A stretch of DNA of 64,000 nt from Planctomycetota bacterium. Its GTDB lineage: Bacteria > Planctomycetota > UBA1135 > UBA2386. The position numbers were made by a program, and so were the translations under genes. The notes beneath the pieces were generated by a model, which saw only the letters and a list, made by a program, of their open reading frames with translations, did no database searches and had not been told where the DNA came from. Shown piece by piece: positions 46,417-56,546 of this stretch; the first letter of the stretch is position 1; each line of letters opens with the position of its first letter. The stretch spans positions 186,001 to 250,000 of the forward strand of contig JADJPQ010000008.1 of NCBI GenBank assembly GCA_016713175.1, read 5' to 3'.

Positions 46417-47700
46417 ATGGGCGACATGGAACCCGAGCGCGAACCCGTCGGCCCACCCGAGTCGGTACGCGTCCTCGCCGCGACGCTGCGATCGCGTCGC
46501 CACGCGGCGATGCTGTTCGATGCGGTCGTGGACCTGTTGGGCGAGAACGGTTGGCAGGAAACCGCCAATGACGGCGCGGTCCGGCGACTGTTCCGCCGCG
46601 ATCGGCAACAGCCATCGCTGATCGTGCCGTGGCCGCTGCTCGAACTCACGTTCGGCAGCCGCACCATCCTCAATGTCGACTGGATGGGGCTTGGCGATCT
46701 GCCCATCGTGGAGCCGCCACCGCCACCGCCGCCACCGAAGCTGCGTGGCCTGGGACCGGGGGAGATCCGGATCCACGATGGCGAGGAATACGTCGAGATC
46801 GCGTACAGCGAAGCCGGCGCGAAGTTCGAGACCAGCCGGTCGCATCATGCGCATCCGCTCGCGGCGGTGGCACCAGCCATTGCCGCTGGCGGCGGCAATC
46901 CGATCGAACTGCTCGCCCGCTTCGTCGCCGGGCTCGATCCCGGGCGGCACGGTTCGGGTCGGGTGCTGCTGCCGGCGGCGATGCCGCAGGGTGCCGCGGG
47001 GGTCTGGCAGTGTGGCCTGCAGGCGTTGCGGCGTGCGCTGTTCGCCGGCGACGTCGATCGGCGTGCTGACCACGCGGTGGCCGACGGCCTGACCGGCCGG
47101 GCCCTCGGTTTCGGCGTCGGCCGCGCGCAGGCGCTGTCGGTCTGGCGCGCTGCGGTGGCTGCGAACCCGCCGTGGCCGGAGCCTCGTCCCGCCACGCCGA
47201 TCGAAGAACCGGATCCCGAACAGCATCCAGGCGCGTTCTTGATCCGCGGCCCGGCGCCCGACGTGCCGATGCCGGACCGTAGCCCCGACAACGTGCCGGC
47301 CGCCCTGCTCGGGCTCGCGTCGGCGCCGTCGACGCCGCCATCGTTCGGGTCGTGGGTGCCGCTGATCGGTGCGTTCGGATCGATCGGTTTTGCCGCGCGA
47401 CGCACCCGGCGCCGGGGCTTCACGCTGATCGGCCAGCACGTGCTCGCGGTCGTCGATCTGGCGCAGATGGAGGCCGACATGGATCGCGTCGACGAGGTCC
47501 AGGAAGAACGACTGCGCGCGGCGCTCGCGAACGCGCCCGGCGGCGGCAAGCGTTGGCCGTGCACGACCGCGGTCTACCGCGTCGGCGAGCACGGTCGGCT
47601 GGCGTTCGCCGGGTCCACCGAGGGCCCAGCGTGGGATGCCGGCAGCCTCGACGGGGATGTGATCGCACATCGTGTCGTCCGGCAGCGCTGGTCGCCGTGA
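46417..47700 (+). CDS. Cytosolic protein of unknown function
   Basis: 427 residues from ATG 46417; GTG 46411 and ATG 46426 are in-frame alternatives. There is no signal peptide. The N-terminus is helical (LAATLRSRRHAAMLFDAVVD; VVDLLGENGWQETANDGAVR). A run of eight prolines (about residues 103-110) separates it from a mixed middle. A possible transmembrane or buried hairpin is SWVPLIGAFGSIGFAARRTR. The end contains TLIGQHVLAVVDLAQMEADM and VYRVGEHGRLAFAGSTEG. No family is recognised. It is divergent from the ChaN-like gene and followed by a palindrome and a small membrane protein. Confidence 0.7.
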   Translation: MGDMEPEREPVGPPESVRVLAATLRSRRHAAMLFDAVVDLLGENGWQETANDGAVRRLFRRDRQQPSLIVPWPLLELTFGSRTILNVDWMGLGDLPIVEPPPPPPPPKLRGLGPGEIRIHDGEEYVEIAYSEAGAKFETSRSHHAHPLAAVAPAIAAGGGNPIELLARFVAGLDPGRHGSGRVLLPAAMPQGAAGVWQCGLQALRRALFAGDVDRRADHAVADGLTGRALGFGVGRAQALSVWRAAVAANPPWPEPRPATPIEEPDPEQHPGAFLIRGPAPDVPMPDRSPDNVPAALLGLASAPSTPPSFGSWVPLIGAFGSIGFAARRTRRRGFTLIGQHVLAVVDLAQMEADMDRVDEVQEERLRAALANAPGGGKRWPCTTAVYRVGEHGRLAFAGSTEGPAWDAGSLDGDVIAHRVVRQRWSP

Positions 47701-47720
47701 AGGGGTTGCGATGGCGTTGA

Positions 47721-47736
47721 GTTAGTGTACACTAAC
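47721..47736. promoter_or_regulatory. Perfect 16-bp palindrome, probable repressor operator
   Basis: GTTAGTGTACACTAAC reads the same on both strands and ends 3 bp before the ATG at 47740. It is A/T-richer than the surroundings. Position and symmetry are those of an operator for a dimeric repressor (TetR- or GntR-like sites often look like this), overlapping the translation start region of the following gene. The cognate regulator is not evident in the window. Confidence 0.6.
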
Positions 47737-47739
47737 AGA

Positions 47740-48018
47740 ATGAGACGCAATGCGATCGCCGTGGCCCTTGGGTTCGCCGCGGTGAGCCTGGTAGGCCTCG
47801 GCACGGCGGTGGTGCTGGGCAGCTTCGCAGCCGGCGGCTGGCTGTTCCTGCCGTTGGTGGTGCCCTGTACGGTCGGGCTGCCGACGACGGCGGCTGCGCT
47901 CGGGATCGTCTGGGTGTGGCCCGGCGGCGCCTTGCCGGCGTTGATCATCACGTGCCTGCTCGCCGGGACCTCGGCCCAATTCGCCGCCGCCGCATTGTGG
48001 CGCCGGTGGCGGAAGTAG
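47740..48018 (+). CDS. Small integral membrane protein
   Basis: 92 residues from ATG 47740; an in-frame GTG at 47725 lies inside the palindrome and is less likely. Two or three hydrophobic helices are evident: AIAVALGFAAVSLVGLGTAV, VVLGSFAAGGWLFLPLVVP, and TTAAALGIVWVWPGG running into ALIITCLLAGTSAQFAAAAL, closing with a basic RRWRK tail that should stay cytoplasmic. No family is recognised. The start lies next to a palindrome with no obvious Shine-Dalgarno, so expression may be tightly controlled. The amidohydrolase gene starts 2 bp after its stop, suggesting coupling. Confidence 0.7.
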   Translation: MRRNAIAVALGFAAVSLVGLGTAVVLGSFAAGGWLFLPLVVPCTVGLPTTAAALGIVWVWPGGALPALIITCLLAGTSAQFAAAALWRRWRK

Positions 48019-48020
48019 TC

Positions 48021-49106
48021 GTGAACCTCGATCGCCGGCAGTTCCTGTTCGCGGCTCTCGGTCTGACGACCTGCACGGGCGAACCGGCAGCGGCGTCACC
48101 GCCCTGGCTCGACGCGCACGTGCATCTGTTCGGCACCGGCGATGCTGGCTCCGGGTGCTTCCTGTCCGACGCGCAACGGCGCCACCTGACCTTCGGGCTG
48201 CTGCAGCGGCTGCTCGCGCTGCCGGCGACCGGCATGGACGAGGCCTACGTCGAGCGGTTGACGACGCAGCTTCGCGGCTCGCCGGTGCAGCGCGCGCTGC
48301 TGTTCGCGCAGGACGGCCGCTATGACCGTGACGGCGTGCTCGATCGTGCGGCGACGCCGGCGTTCGTTCCCAACGACTGGTTGTTTGCCGTCTGCCGCCG
48401 CGATCCGCAGCGGCTGTTGCCGTGCGTGTCGATCAACCCGAAGCGCCGCGATGCGCTGGCGGAGCTCGAACGCTGTCGCGAACTCGGCGCGCGCGCCGTC
48501 AAGGTGCATCCGCCGATCCAGGACTGCGATCCGGCGGACCCGCGGTTCCTGCCGTTCTGGGAACGGGTCGCGGCACTCGGCCTGGTGCTGGTCGTGCACA
48601 CCGGGTCGGAGAATGCGGCGGCGATCACGAGTACCGAAGTCTGCGATCCGGCGCGGCTCGAGAACGCGCTGCGCGCCGGTTGCACGGTGGTTGCGGCGCA
48701 TGCCGGGTTCGGCTCGTTCCTCGACGGGCTCGACTTCTTTCCGTCGCTGCAGCGGATGATGCGGCGGCACGAACGGCTCTACTGCGACACCGCGGTGCTC
48801 GGGTCGATGTTCCGCTGGCGCAACCTGCCCCGATTGCTCGAGGATGAAGTGGTGGTGGCGCGGACGCTGCATGCCAGCGATTGGCCGTTCCCGAGCAATC
48901 CGACGGTGTTCTGGAACAAGCTGGCGCCGGGGACGCTGGCGCGGCTCGCGGGCGAACGGAACCTGTTCACCCGCGATCTGCTGCTCAAGCGCGGGCTCGG
49001 GCTGCCGGAAGCGGTGTTCACGCGCGGTGGTGCGCTGCTGGCCGGGCTGAGGTCGTCCCAGACTGGCAGCACGAGCTGTCGCCAGCCGGGGCGCTATAGC
49101 GGTTGA
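48021..49106 (+). CDS. Exported amidohydrolase (amidohydro-rel/COG2159 type)
   Basis: 361 residues from GTG 48021. The N-terminus LDRRQFLFAALGLTTC is a Tat-type signal, possibly lipoprotein-like. The TIM-barrel amidohydrolase hallmarks are present: WLDAHVHLFG (first metal HxH), LFAVCRRDPQRLLPCVSINP, ARAVKVHPPIQDCDP (Lys and His), LGLVLVVHTGSENAA (His), CTVVAAHAGFG (His) and LHASDWPF (Asp). The set fits metal-dependent hydrolases or decarboxylases of the COG2159 group; substrate unknown. It is adjacent to the small membrane protein, likely in one transcript under the palindrome. Confidence 0.87.
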   Translation: MNLDRRQFLFAALGLTTCTGEPAAASPPWLDAHVHLFGTGDAGSGCFLSDAQRRHLTFGLLQRLLALPATGMDEAYVERLTTQLRGSPVQRALLFAQDGRYDRDGVLDRAATPAFVPNDWLFAVCRRDPQRLLPCVSINPKRRDALAELERCRELGARAVKVHPPIQDCDPADPRFLPFWERVAALGLVLVVHTGSENAAAITSTEVCDPARLENALRAGCTVVAAHAGFGSFLDGLDFFPSLQRMMRRHERLYCDTAVLGSMFRWRNLPRLLEDEVVVARTLHASDWPFPSNPTVFWNKLAPGTLARLAGERNLFTRDLLLKRGLGLPEAVFTRGGALLAGLRSSQTGSTSCRQPGRYSG

Positions 49107-49127
49107 TCCGGTTCGGGCGCCTGCCGT

Positions 49128-50155
49128 TCACCGCTTCAGCTTCGCCCGCAGCCCCTGATCCAGCGCATCGAGGAACTGCTCGGTCGTCAACCATGGCGCC
49201 TTGGCATCGATCAGGATCGCCAGATCCTTCGTCATCCGCCCCGACTCCACCGTCTCGACGCACACCTTCTCCAGCGCATCGGCGAACGCGACGACATCCG
49301 GCGTGCCGTCGAACTTGCCGCGGAACTTCAGACCCTGCGTCCACGCGAAGATCGACGCGATCGGGTTGGTCGACGTCGGCTTGCCCTTCTGGTGCTCGCG
49401 GTAGTGCCGCGTCACCGTGCCGTGCGCCGCCTCGGCTTCGACCGTCTTGCCGTCCGGCGTCATCAGCACCGACGTCATCAGGCCCAGCGAGCCGAAACCC
49501 TGCGCGACCGAATCGCTCTGCACGTCGCCGTCGTAGTTCTTGCAGGCCCAGACGAACCCGCCGTCCCACTTCATCGCCGACGCGACCATGTCGTCGATCA
49601 GCCGGTGCTCGTAGACGATGTTCTTCGCCTTGAACTTGTCGGCGAACTCCTGGTCGAACACCTGCTGGAACAGATCCTTGAAGCGGCCGTCATAGCGCTT
49701 CAGGATCGTGTTCTTGGTCGACAGGTAGACCGGCCAGCCGCGTTCGAGGCCGTAATTGAACGAGCTGCGGGCAAAGCCGATGATCTGATCGTCGAGGTTG
49801 TACATCGCCAGCGCGACGCCGCCGGCTGGGAAGTCGAACACCTTGTGCTCGATGGTCTTGCCGCCGCCCTTGGGCGTGAACGTGACGGTCAGCGTGCCGG
49901 CGCCAGGCACCACGAAGTCGGTGGCGCGATACTGATCGCCGAAGGCGTGCCGGCCGATGACGATCGGCCTGGTCCAGCCCGACGGTGACCTGGTCGTTGG
50001 TGGCATCGCGGTGCTCGATGCCGAGGTCATGTAAGCTTCAGGTCGATGTCGAGGTACGGAAGGATCAGCTTCTGCTTGATGAACTTCCAGATGATGCGGG
50101 TCATCTCGTCGCCATCCATCTCGACGACGGGATTCCTGACCTTGATCTTGCTCAT
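49128..50155 (-). pseudogene. icd: NADP-dependent isocitrate dehydrogenase with frameshift and internal deletion
   Basis: ATG 50155 starts a canonical N-terminus (KVRNPVVEMDGDEMTRIIWK; LILPYLDIDLK) that hits TGA after about 42 codons. With one base removed near 50031 it continues LGIEHRDATNDQVTV. It then jumps straight to GWTRPIVIGRHAFGDQYRAT in another frame, skipping the roughly 60-residue section that in homologues carries the NVGIKCATITPDE and SPNGTIRNILGG substrate-site elements. The C-terminal 290 residues (ESVAQGFGSLG-type and AHGTVTRHYREHQKGKPTST) are intact to the stop at 49128. As assembled it cannot encode active IDH. Deletion of a TCA-cycle gene would be notable; assembly collapse is the main alternative. 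Confidence 0.85.
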
Positions 50156-50227
50156 GGGCGCGATGTGCTAGCCGACGGCCCGGCGGGAAGGCAATGGTCT
50201 GTTGGACTTGTTGCCGCGTCGAACGGT

Positions 50228-51262
50228 TCAGCGCACGACGATCGTCGGCGACACGTCGACGTGCCAGTTCACGCGGCCGTGAGCGCCGTTCTCGGTGGTG
50301 GCGCAGAGCGTCCGGCGGACCAGGGGCAGGTAGGCGCGAAACCAGCCATCCCGGCCGGATCCGGCGATCGGCAGGTCGTGTTCGCCGGGGTCGGCCTCGC
50401 CGGCGACGGCATGCAGCGACGCGTAGACGCCCTTGCCGGCCGCATCGACGACGCGGCCGACGACGGTGGTGAAGCCGTGATCGCGGGTCGAGATCGGCAC
50501 CGTGGCGGTCGCCGCGAAGTCGCCGTCGAGGAACGCCACTTCGGTGAAGCGGTCGCGAACGACCAGTTCGGTGAACGGTTGCGTCGACCACAGCGTGAAG
50601 GTGCCGTCGGCGCGGCTTCTGGTGCTGGCGATGGGTGAACTGCGGCGGCGGGCGGCGACCTTGGCGTGTGCGACCGCGTTGCCGAGGTCGTCGCGGATCC
50701 GGCCGGTGATCGTGAACCAGCCGCGGTCGAGCACGCGCAGGTCCAGCCTGGTCTCGATCGCGTGGTCGAACGGGCCCGCGACGTCGACGGCCCAGCCGAC
50801 CGGATCGATGCGGAGTTGCCGGGCGGGTTGCTCGAGGTGGACGGCGAATGCGCCGGTCTCGTCGGTGGTGGCGGTGACGGCGGTGTCGGCGTCGGCGCCG
50901 ACGATCCGGATGTCGGCGAACGCAACCGGCTGGCCGTCGGGCGCGAACAGGCGGGCGCGGAACACGACATGCGGCGTCGCCGCGAAGCGGATCGTCACGT
51001 CGGTGTCGGCGGCGGCGACCGGCTGGACGACGCGGACGCCGTCGATCCACGCGGTGATGGTGTGGATCGGCGGTTGGGTGGGGTAGGTGAAGCGGCCGGC
51101 GGCGTCGGTCAGCACTTCGCCAAGGCGCACGTTGTCGCTCTGGAAGTGGATCGTGGCGCCGGGGGCGGGCTTGCCGTCGAAGCCGAGGACGGTGCCGGTG
51201 AGGTCCTGGGCGCTGGCAGTGGCGGACAGCAGCAGCAGTACGTGAAGGCAGTGAACAGGCAC
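50228..51262 (-). CDS. Secreted carboxypeptidase-regulatory-like protein
   Basis: 344 residues from GTG 51262. Signal peptide: VPVHCLHVLLLLSATASAQ. Three to four CnaB/carboxypeptidase-regulatory-like beta-sandwich units follow: LTGTVLGFDGKPAPGATIHF with TDAAGRFTY; FRARLFAPDGQPVAFADIRI with TDETGAFAV; ITGRIRDDLGNAVAHAKVAA; VVGRVVDAAGKGVYASLHAV. No catalytic site. It probably belongs to the same surface-protein class as the genes at 3857 and 33371. It is divergent from the acylase locus, with the shared promoter region at 51263-51471. Confidence 0.8.
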   Translation of the reverse strand: MPVHCLHVLLLLSATASAQDLTGTVLGFDGKPAPGATIHFQSDNVRLGEVLTDAAGRFTYPTQPPIHTITAWIDGVRVVQPVAAADTDVTIRFAATPHVVFRARLFAPDGQPVAFADIRIVGADADTAVTATTDETGAFAVHLEQPARQLRIDPVGWAVDVAGPFDHAIETRLDLRVLDRGWFTITGRIRDDLGNAVAHAKVAARRRSSPIASTRSRADGTFTLWSTQPFTELVVRDRFTEVAFLDGDFAATATVPISTRDHGFTTVVGRVVDAAGKGVYASLHAVAGEADPGEHDLPIAGSGRDGWFRAYLPLVRRTLCATTENGAHGRVNWHVDVSPTIVVR

Positions 51263-51471
51263 GAGCGTGGCGAAGATAGCCGGTCCGGCTGCAAGTTGTT
51301 TGGCCGCATGCGACTCTGGCGTGTGATTCTTAGCGTCACGACCTCAATCCCCCTCGGAGTAGTGATCGGGGGTTGCGGGTTGCGGGGGTCGGGGGGTTGC
51401 GTCCCCGCTGGTTCCTTGTATCAAGGCGACCGTCGTCGACCGTTCTAGGCTTGGACGCCACCGGAGGTTCG

Positions 51472-54400
51472 ATGCGGATGCTCTCTCTCTCTCTCTCTCT
51501 CTCTCTCGAACGCGGATCTTGTAGCGCGGCCCGCGGCCACGCCGCGACAGTCCGGTAGCGCAGGCCTTCGCAAGCGAGCGGGATCGCTGCTGGCCGGTCT
51601 GCTCGCCACGTTTGCGGTCGCGCAGGCGCCGGTTCCGCCCATGCCCGAAGCCCAGGTGTACCGCGATGACCACGGCATGCCGCACATTGTCGCCGGCGAC
51701 GAGGTGCTGGCCTGGTACGCGCTGGGCTACGAACAAGCGCGGGATGCGCTCTTGTGGGTCCAGTATGCGTGCAAGGCGGCGAAGGGTGAGCTGACCTGGG
51801 TGCGTGGGATCACCGGTCTGACGAACGATGTCGGAGTCAAGGTCTTCAGGACGCACGAACGCATCGCTGCGATGAATCTCGCGCAACGACGTGCATTGCT
51901 GGCGCCGGTGAATCCAGCGATCCAGGCGAACTTCTACGACAACTGCGTAGCGTTTGCGGATGGCGCAAACGCGTACCGCGTTGCGGTGCTGAATGCTCCC
52001 GCGAGCCCGATGACCCCGGAGCGCCGACTCCGGAATTGGCTCGACTCCAACAACCTCGTCACCAACAGGAGTCTGGCTTGGGTCTACCAACACCCGATCG
52101 ACGTCGTGGACATTGCGGCGCAGGGTGGCTGGACCTCGGCGTTTCACAGCTTCCGGTGGCCGAAGGATCTGGTGAACTCGGTCGGTTCGAGTTTCGGCGT
52201 CCAAGGGGTCACGCCTGGGGGAACCGCGTTGGACTCCCCGGCGGATCCATTCTCGCCGGAGTTCATGCGGCGGTGGTTGGATGAACTGCGACAGCAGAGT
52301 TCGGTGGTCGGCGGTGCTCCCGCGGCAATGTCTGGGTCGAACAGTTTTGCGTGGTCTGGTCTGTACTGTCGGGACGCGTCGCCGGGAACGACAGAGTACC
52401 CCGGGTTGCTTGGCGACCCGCACGGTCCGGTACCATCGTACTGTCGATCTTCCCAGCCGCCTTCTTCCTGTCGCCCCACCACCTGTGAGTACGCGCACAT
52501 CCAGGTCAGGCCGCCTGGTGCTTCGGTGCCAACGCTCGACACCCTTGGGCAAGTCCCGCACGGCTCAGCGACGTTCCTGTCCTGCCACAATCGCAACGTG
52601 GCGATGGGCGGGACGTTGGGGAGTCCAAACACGTTCGACTCGTTCTTGCTACGACTCAAAGAGGATGCGGTTGGAGGTGTTGACCCGTCCCTCCAGTTCT
52701 ACTCCTACTACCATGACACTGGCTCGAGTAATGCGACTTTCCGCCCGGTAACAACCCAGGCCATTGCTGTGAAGCGGTGGGACGACCAGATTGTGACCTT
52801 CAACTGCTGGAGGGCCGAGTCCTTTGGCGTGATCCTGCCCAACCTGACCCAGGTGGAAGAGTTCGTCCAGGGAACGGGGAGCGCGCCCGTCATGCCGGTA
52901 GTCTACGGCGAGCGCGTCGTGCCCGGGTCGGCGCCACCTTGGCGGGTCAGCGCTGAGCCACGCACTCCACCCCTCAGGCCAATGCGCTTCTGGAGTGCTC
53001 CCCTCGGCGCCCCCAACGCGCTCGAGACCAGTCCGATGGTCGTGGCGCTGCGTGCGCCACTCGACACCGCGGTCAGCGGGGACAACATGCATCTGCAATT
53101 GCTGCGCGACTTCTGGGAGATCGCGCATGCTACGTCGGTGTTCGACGTGATCGACCGAACCAACGGCGGCACGTATCCGGTGAACTTGTGCTTCGTCGAC
53201 CGTGCCGGTACCGTGTTTTCCACCCAGAATGGCGCGATTCCGCAACGGGGCGACGACGCACTGTTGGCCGCGGCTGGGTACCACACGTTGGACAAGTACT
53301 TGATCTACGCCAAGACTGGACCGCTTCCAGTGCCCGCGCGCCACTCCGATGATCGGATGTTCGACTGGCGGTTTGGCAACTACAATGATCCCGTCCGCCC
53401 GACTCCGTTGCTTACGCTTCCGTACTCCTTGACGAGTGTGCCAAACGGTCCATTCAAGGCGGCATCGCTGCAGATCCAGTCCATCAACTCCGCAAGCCCG
53501 CCGCCTGCCAACGCTGCAAGCGGAGCGTTCTGGATCGAAAGCGGGTTCTTTGCCACCGTGTGCAACGACCAGACATGGGGTTTCTCGCGCAAGCGGGATA
53601 CTCCGTCCATCGTTGGCACATCGTTTGCCAACGTCGTCGCGCCGCGCAATCAGCTCTTTCAGTGGGTGCTGGATCGTGGCGTTGTGTACCAGTCTGGTGG
53701 TCTCGCGTTCGAGGCACCAGACCGGCAGCAGATCGTGGTCGATCGGTTCACCCGGCAAGCGGAGCGGATCATCCGTGGCGGGGCCGCAGGGTTGCCGGCG
53801 CTGACACCGGCGGAGATGCGCGAGTTCGTCGTCTCGCCGGAGAGCTACCGGGATAGCGCCTACTCGGCGCCCAATAATGTCACCGTGGACGGGACTTTGC
53901 CGCCGCCAATCCGACAGTTGAAGGAGTTTGCCGACAATCGGTCGCATCCCTGGTCGCCGGAGCCAATGGCCATCAGAGAACTGAAGTTTTTCGATCAGTT
54001 GTGGAGCACACTGTTCAGTCCCACCTGGGCAACCCATCAGGTCGCTGGCCACGCAACCCCGCTGCAATTGAGTTTGCAGGACGTCTGGGTGAATGGCATC
54101 TCGCCGGCACCCTATCAGAACAAGATCTTCTGGTATGCTACTCCGACTCAAGCGAACCCGACGTTGCAGTGGATCGACATGCCGGCGGACTTCCCGCTGA
54201 TCGACTTCTACTGGCGCGAAACCGAAGTCAGCTCGCAGATGACGATGGGAATGTTGCCGCAAGTGGCTCCATTGACCGATGCGCGTTTCAACTCGGCCAT
54301 CACGGACCTGATGACTTGGGATCCGGCTGGTGCTCATTATCGCAACGTGCCGACGTCCCATGGCGCTTGTTTGCTCGAGATGATGCGAATGGGGTACTCC

Positions 54401-55345
54401 GCCGCCGGGGCCGACCATGGACGGCATTGGGTGAGGGTCAAGCGTGGACAGGTCGAGCATTCCGGTACAGGTTGGGTGGCGTTGTCGACCTCGGGTGTTC
54501 CGCAGGGTGCCGGTGCCCTCGAGAGGCAGAACAAGAAATGGGAACTGTTGGGACGTCTCGCATTCTCCGGAGAACAACTTGGGACGCTGTTTCGCGATCC
54601 AGCGCACAATGCGTTGTTCGAGGCTGCGGAAGCCGCGCTGTTCGTCAGCCCTGGCGTGGTGCGGACAAGCCTGACACCCGCGCACATCAACGCGATAGTG
54701 GAGTTCCTGCTGTCGCTTGGCGGCCACTACATCGATCCACAAGTCAATGGCGGCAACCCTTCGAAGAAGCTCGCGCGTTTCCAGCTCGCTGGCAGTGAGA
54801 GCGAGTTCCTCGAGTCGCTACCGGACACGTATCCGTTGTCCGATGGCCTGCTGAGAATGACGGTTCCGCGGCGTCTGCAGGACGCCAAGGTGTTCTTGCA
54901 GTCGATCTCGACGACGCCGCCACCGTTCAGCTTCTGTTTCCGGGATCGGGCCTACGATCACCTGGGGCAGCGATGGCCGCCGGTATCCCAGGCATTGGAT
55001 GCCCCTTGCGTCGGCTCGGCATTGAGGTCGATCTTCTGGTTCCCGGATCAGCATCCATCGGCGGCACTCGTGGTGGGCCGTGGCTTTCAGCAGAAGTTTC
55101 TGCCACTGGGCGGGTCAATCGCCACATTGCTGGCGATGTTCCCAAGCAATGGGACCGACGTGCACTCATACTATTGGTGTCGACCCGGGATTGAGGTGAT
55201 GGTGAGCGACAGGTCGGCTCCGCTGCCCAGTGCAGACAGCCGCTTCGACGCGCACATGAACGCGTTTGCGACGAACATCCTCTTGGAGACACGTTATGAC
55301 AGTTTCTTGAGCCATACAACATGGAGCGTGGTCCATGCATACTGA
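51472..55345 (+). CDS. Penicillin-acylase-family Ntn hydrolase behind a (CT)13 tract
   Basis: The conserved frame runs to TGA 55345; its first in-frame ATG is 51641 (1234 residues). A signal peptide (KRAGSLLAGLLATFAVAQA) precedes that ATG in the same frame, but between the in-frame TAG at 51446 and 51641 there is no ATG, GTG or TTG. The well-placed starts are ATG 51472 and 51478, behind GGAGG (51463-51467) but out of frame; one more CT unit (14) or two fewer (11) would join them to the enzyme. Family features include the N-terminal VYRDDHGMPHIVAGDEVLAW, DALLWVQYACKAAKGEL and the autoproteolytic site GSNSFAW (Ser about residue 233 from 51641) with LLGDPHGPVPSY. The family cleaves amides such as beta-lactam side chains or acyl-homoserine lactones; substrate unknown here. 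Less GC-biased than neighbours. Confidence 0.82.
51481..51507 (+). repeat. (CT)13 microsatellite at the 5' end of the acylase gene
   Basis: Thirteen CT units plus C, directly after ATGCGGATG and before the acylase frame. With 13 units translation from 51472 ends at TAG after 28 codons (51556-51558). With 11 or 14 units it enters the signal peptide and enzyme. Such tracts slip during replication and give on/off switching. Confidence 0.95.
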
Positions 55346-56546
55346 CATGTCGATGACTTTCCGGTCTTGGTTGCTTCGAAGTGCGGGCCGAGCGGGTGAA
55401 ATCATGGTCCGGATGCTGTGCGTGTGTGGCTTGATCGGGTCGCTGTTCCCCTGGGCGCGCAGCGAGTTGACGGCCCAGGGGCCACTTGCGCCTACCGCTG
55501 ACACGACGATCGTCGTCTCGGGTCCGTTGCATTACAGCGCGATCCTGGTGCCGACAGGCGTGACTGTTCGGTTCGTTCTTCCAGGTGTGTGGCCGTACCC
55601 ATTCGAGCCGGCGGTGATCCGCTGCGATGGTGATGCCATCGTGCATGGCGTCTTGTCGGTCAACGGTGGCGTGACTTTTGTTCCGCCGTGGATGGGGGCG
55701 GCTGGGTCCGTCAACACCGGCCTGGGTTCCGTGGGCGTGCAGTGCCAGGGGGTCCACGTTCAGCTCGCCGGTGGGGGACGGCATGCTGGTACCTATGGAT
55801 CAGTCTTGCCGTTCAGTCTAGAGGGCGGGAGTCCGGGGGGACCCCTGGGTCAGTTCAGCGATCGATTGTGTTCGCAGCTGGTGGCGGCATGGTCAGGCGG
55901 CCCCGGTGGCGGCACAATCGTGCTGCTCGCCGGCGGGCGGATCGATGTGGGTGGCACAATCACAGCGGATGGATACGACGCCACAATCGAAGGGGCCGGC
56001 TCCGGCGGTTCGATCCTGCTGCGCGCCGCGGGCGGGGTGACTCTGTTGCCCGGCGGCGTGATCACCGCCCGTGGCGGAACGGCCGACCTGGCACCGCCGC
56101 CCTATGCCGCGCAGACTCGCTTTGGCGCTCCCGGCTACGTGCGGATCGACGCCTGGGGCACCCAGCCGAACATCCAGGGCACAGTCACGCCGGCGCCGAC
56201 GGTGCTGGAACTTCCCCACCTGCGCACCCAGTCACCTCCGCGCATCGGCACGATCTGGTCGCTCGATGTGTTCGCCCCGGAGAACGCGCCGATCCTGATC
56301 GCCGCGTCCCTGGCTCCCGGCAGCGGCACGCCGACCCCGTTTGGCCCGTTGGGCCTTGACCTCGCCACCGCAACGACGATCACGTCGGCCTCCGCGCAGA
56401 CCAGCCACGACCCGGTGGCGAGCGTGCCGTGGTCGATCCCGAACGCATCCGTACTGGTGGGCCTGCAGCTCTGGATCCAGGCGCTGGCGATCCCCACCGG
56501 TCTGCCACCGCGCCTGACCAACACGCTCGCGGCGATCGTGCAATGA
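55335..56546 (+). CDS. Secreted Gly-rich beta protein of unknown function
   Basis: 403 residues from ATG 55335, overlapping the acylase end by 11 bp; ATG at 55347 or 55353 are alternatives. A signal-like region (VRMLCVCGLIGSLFPWARS) follows a basic N-terminus. The body is Gly-rich beta sequence with repeats (GGGTIVLLAGGRIDVGGTIT; GGSILLRAAGGVTLLPGGVI; GRGGTADLAPPPYAAQ-like turn), resembling beta-helix adhesin-like stretches. A C-terminal domain (DVFAPENAPILIAASLAPGS; IPNASVLVGLQLWIQALAIP) closes it. It would be co-transcribed with the acylase and could be subject to polar effects of the CT switch. Confidence 0.72.
   Translation: MHTDMSMTFRSWLLRSAGRAGEIMVRMLCVCGLIGSLFPWARSELTAQGPLAPTADTTIVVSGPLHYSAILVPTGVTVRFVLPGVWPYPFEPAVIRCDGDAIVHGVLSVNGGVTFVPPWMGAAGSVNTGLGSVGVQCQGVHVQLAGGGRHAGTYGSVLPFSLEGGSPGGPLGQFSDRLCSQLVAAWSGGPGGGTIVLLAGGRIDVGGTITADGYDATIEGAGSGGSILLRAAGGVTLLPGGVITARGGTADLAPPPYAAQTRFGAPGYVRIDAWGTQPNIQGTVTPAPTVLELPHLRTQSPPRIGTIWSLDVFAPENAPILIAASLAPGSGTPTPFGPLGLDLATATTITSASAQTSHDPVASVPWSIPNASVLVGLQLWIQALAIPTGLPPRLTNTLAAIVQ

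Noticed and set aside
51373..51558. Small ORF spanning the CT tract as a gene in its own right
   Set aside because: It is just the off-register reading of the acylase leader; Leu-Ser repeats then a stop, no conservation expected.
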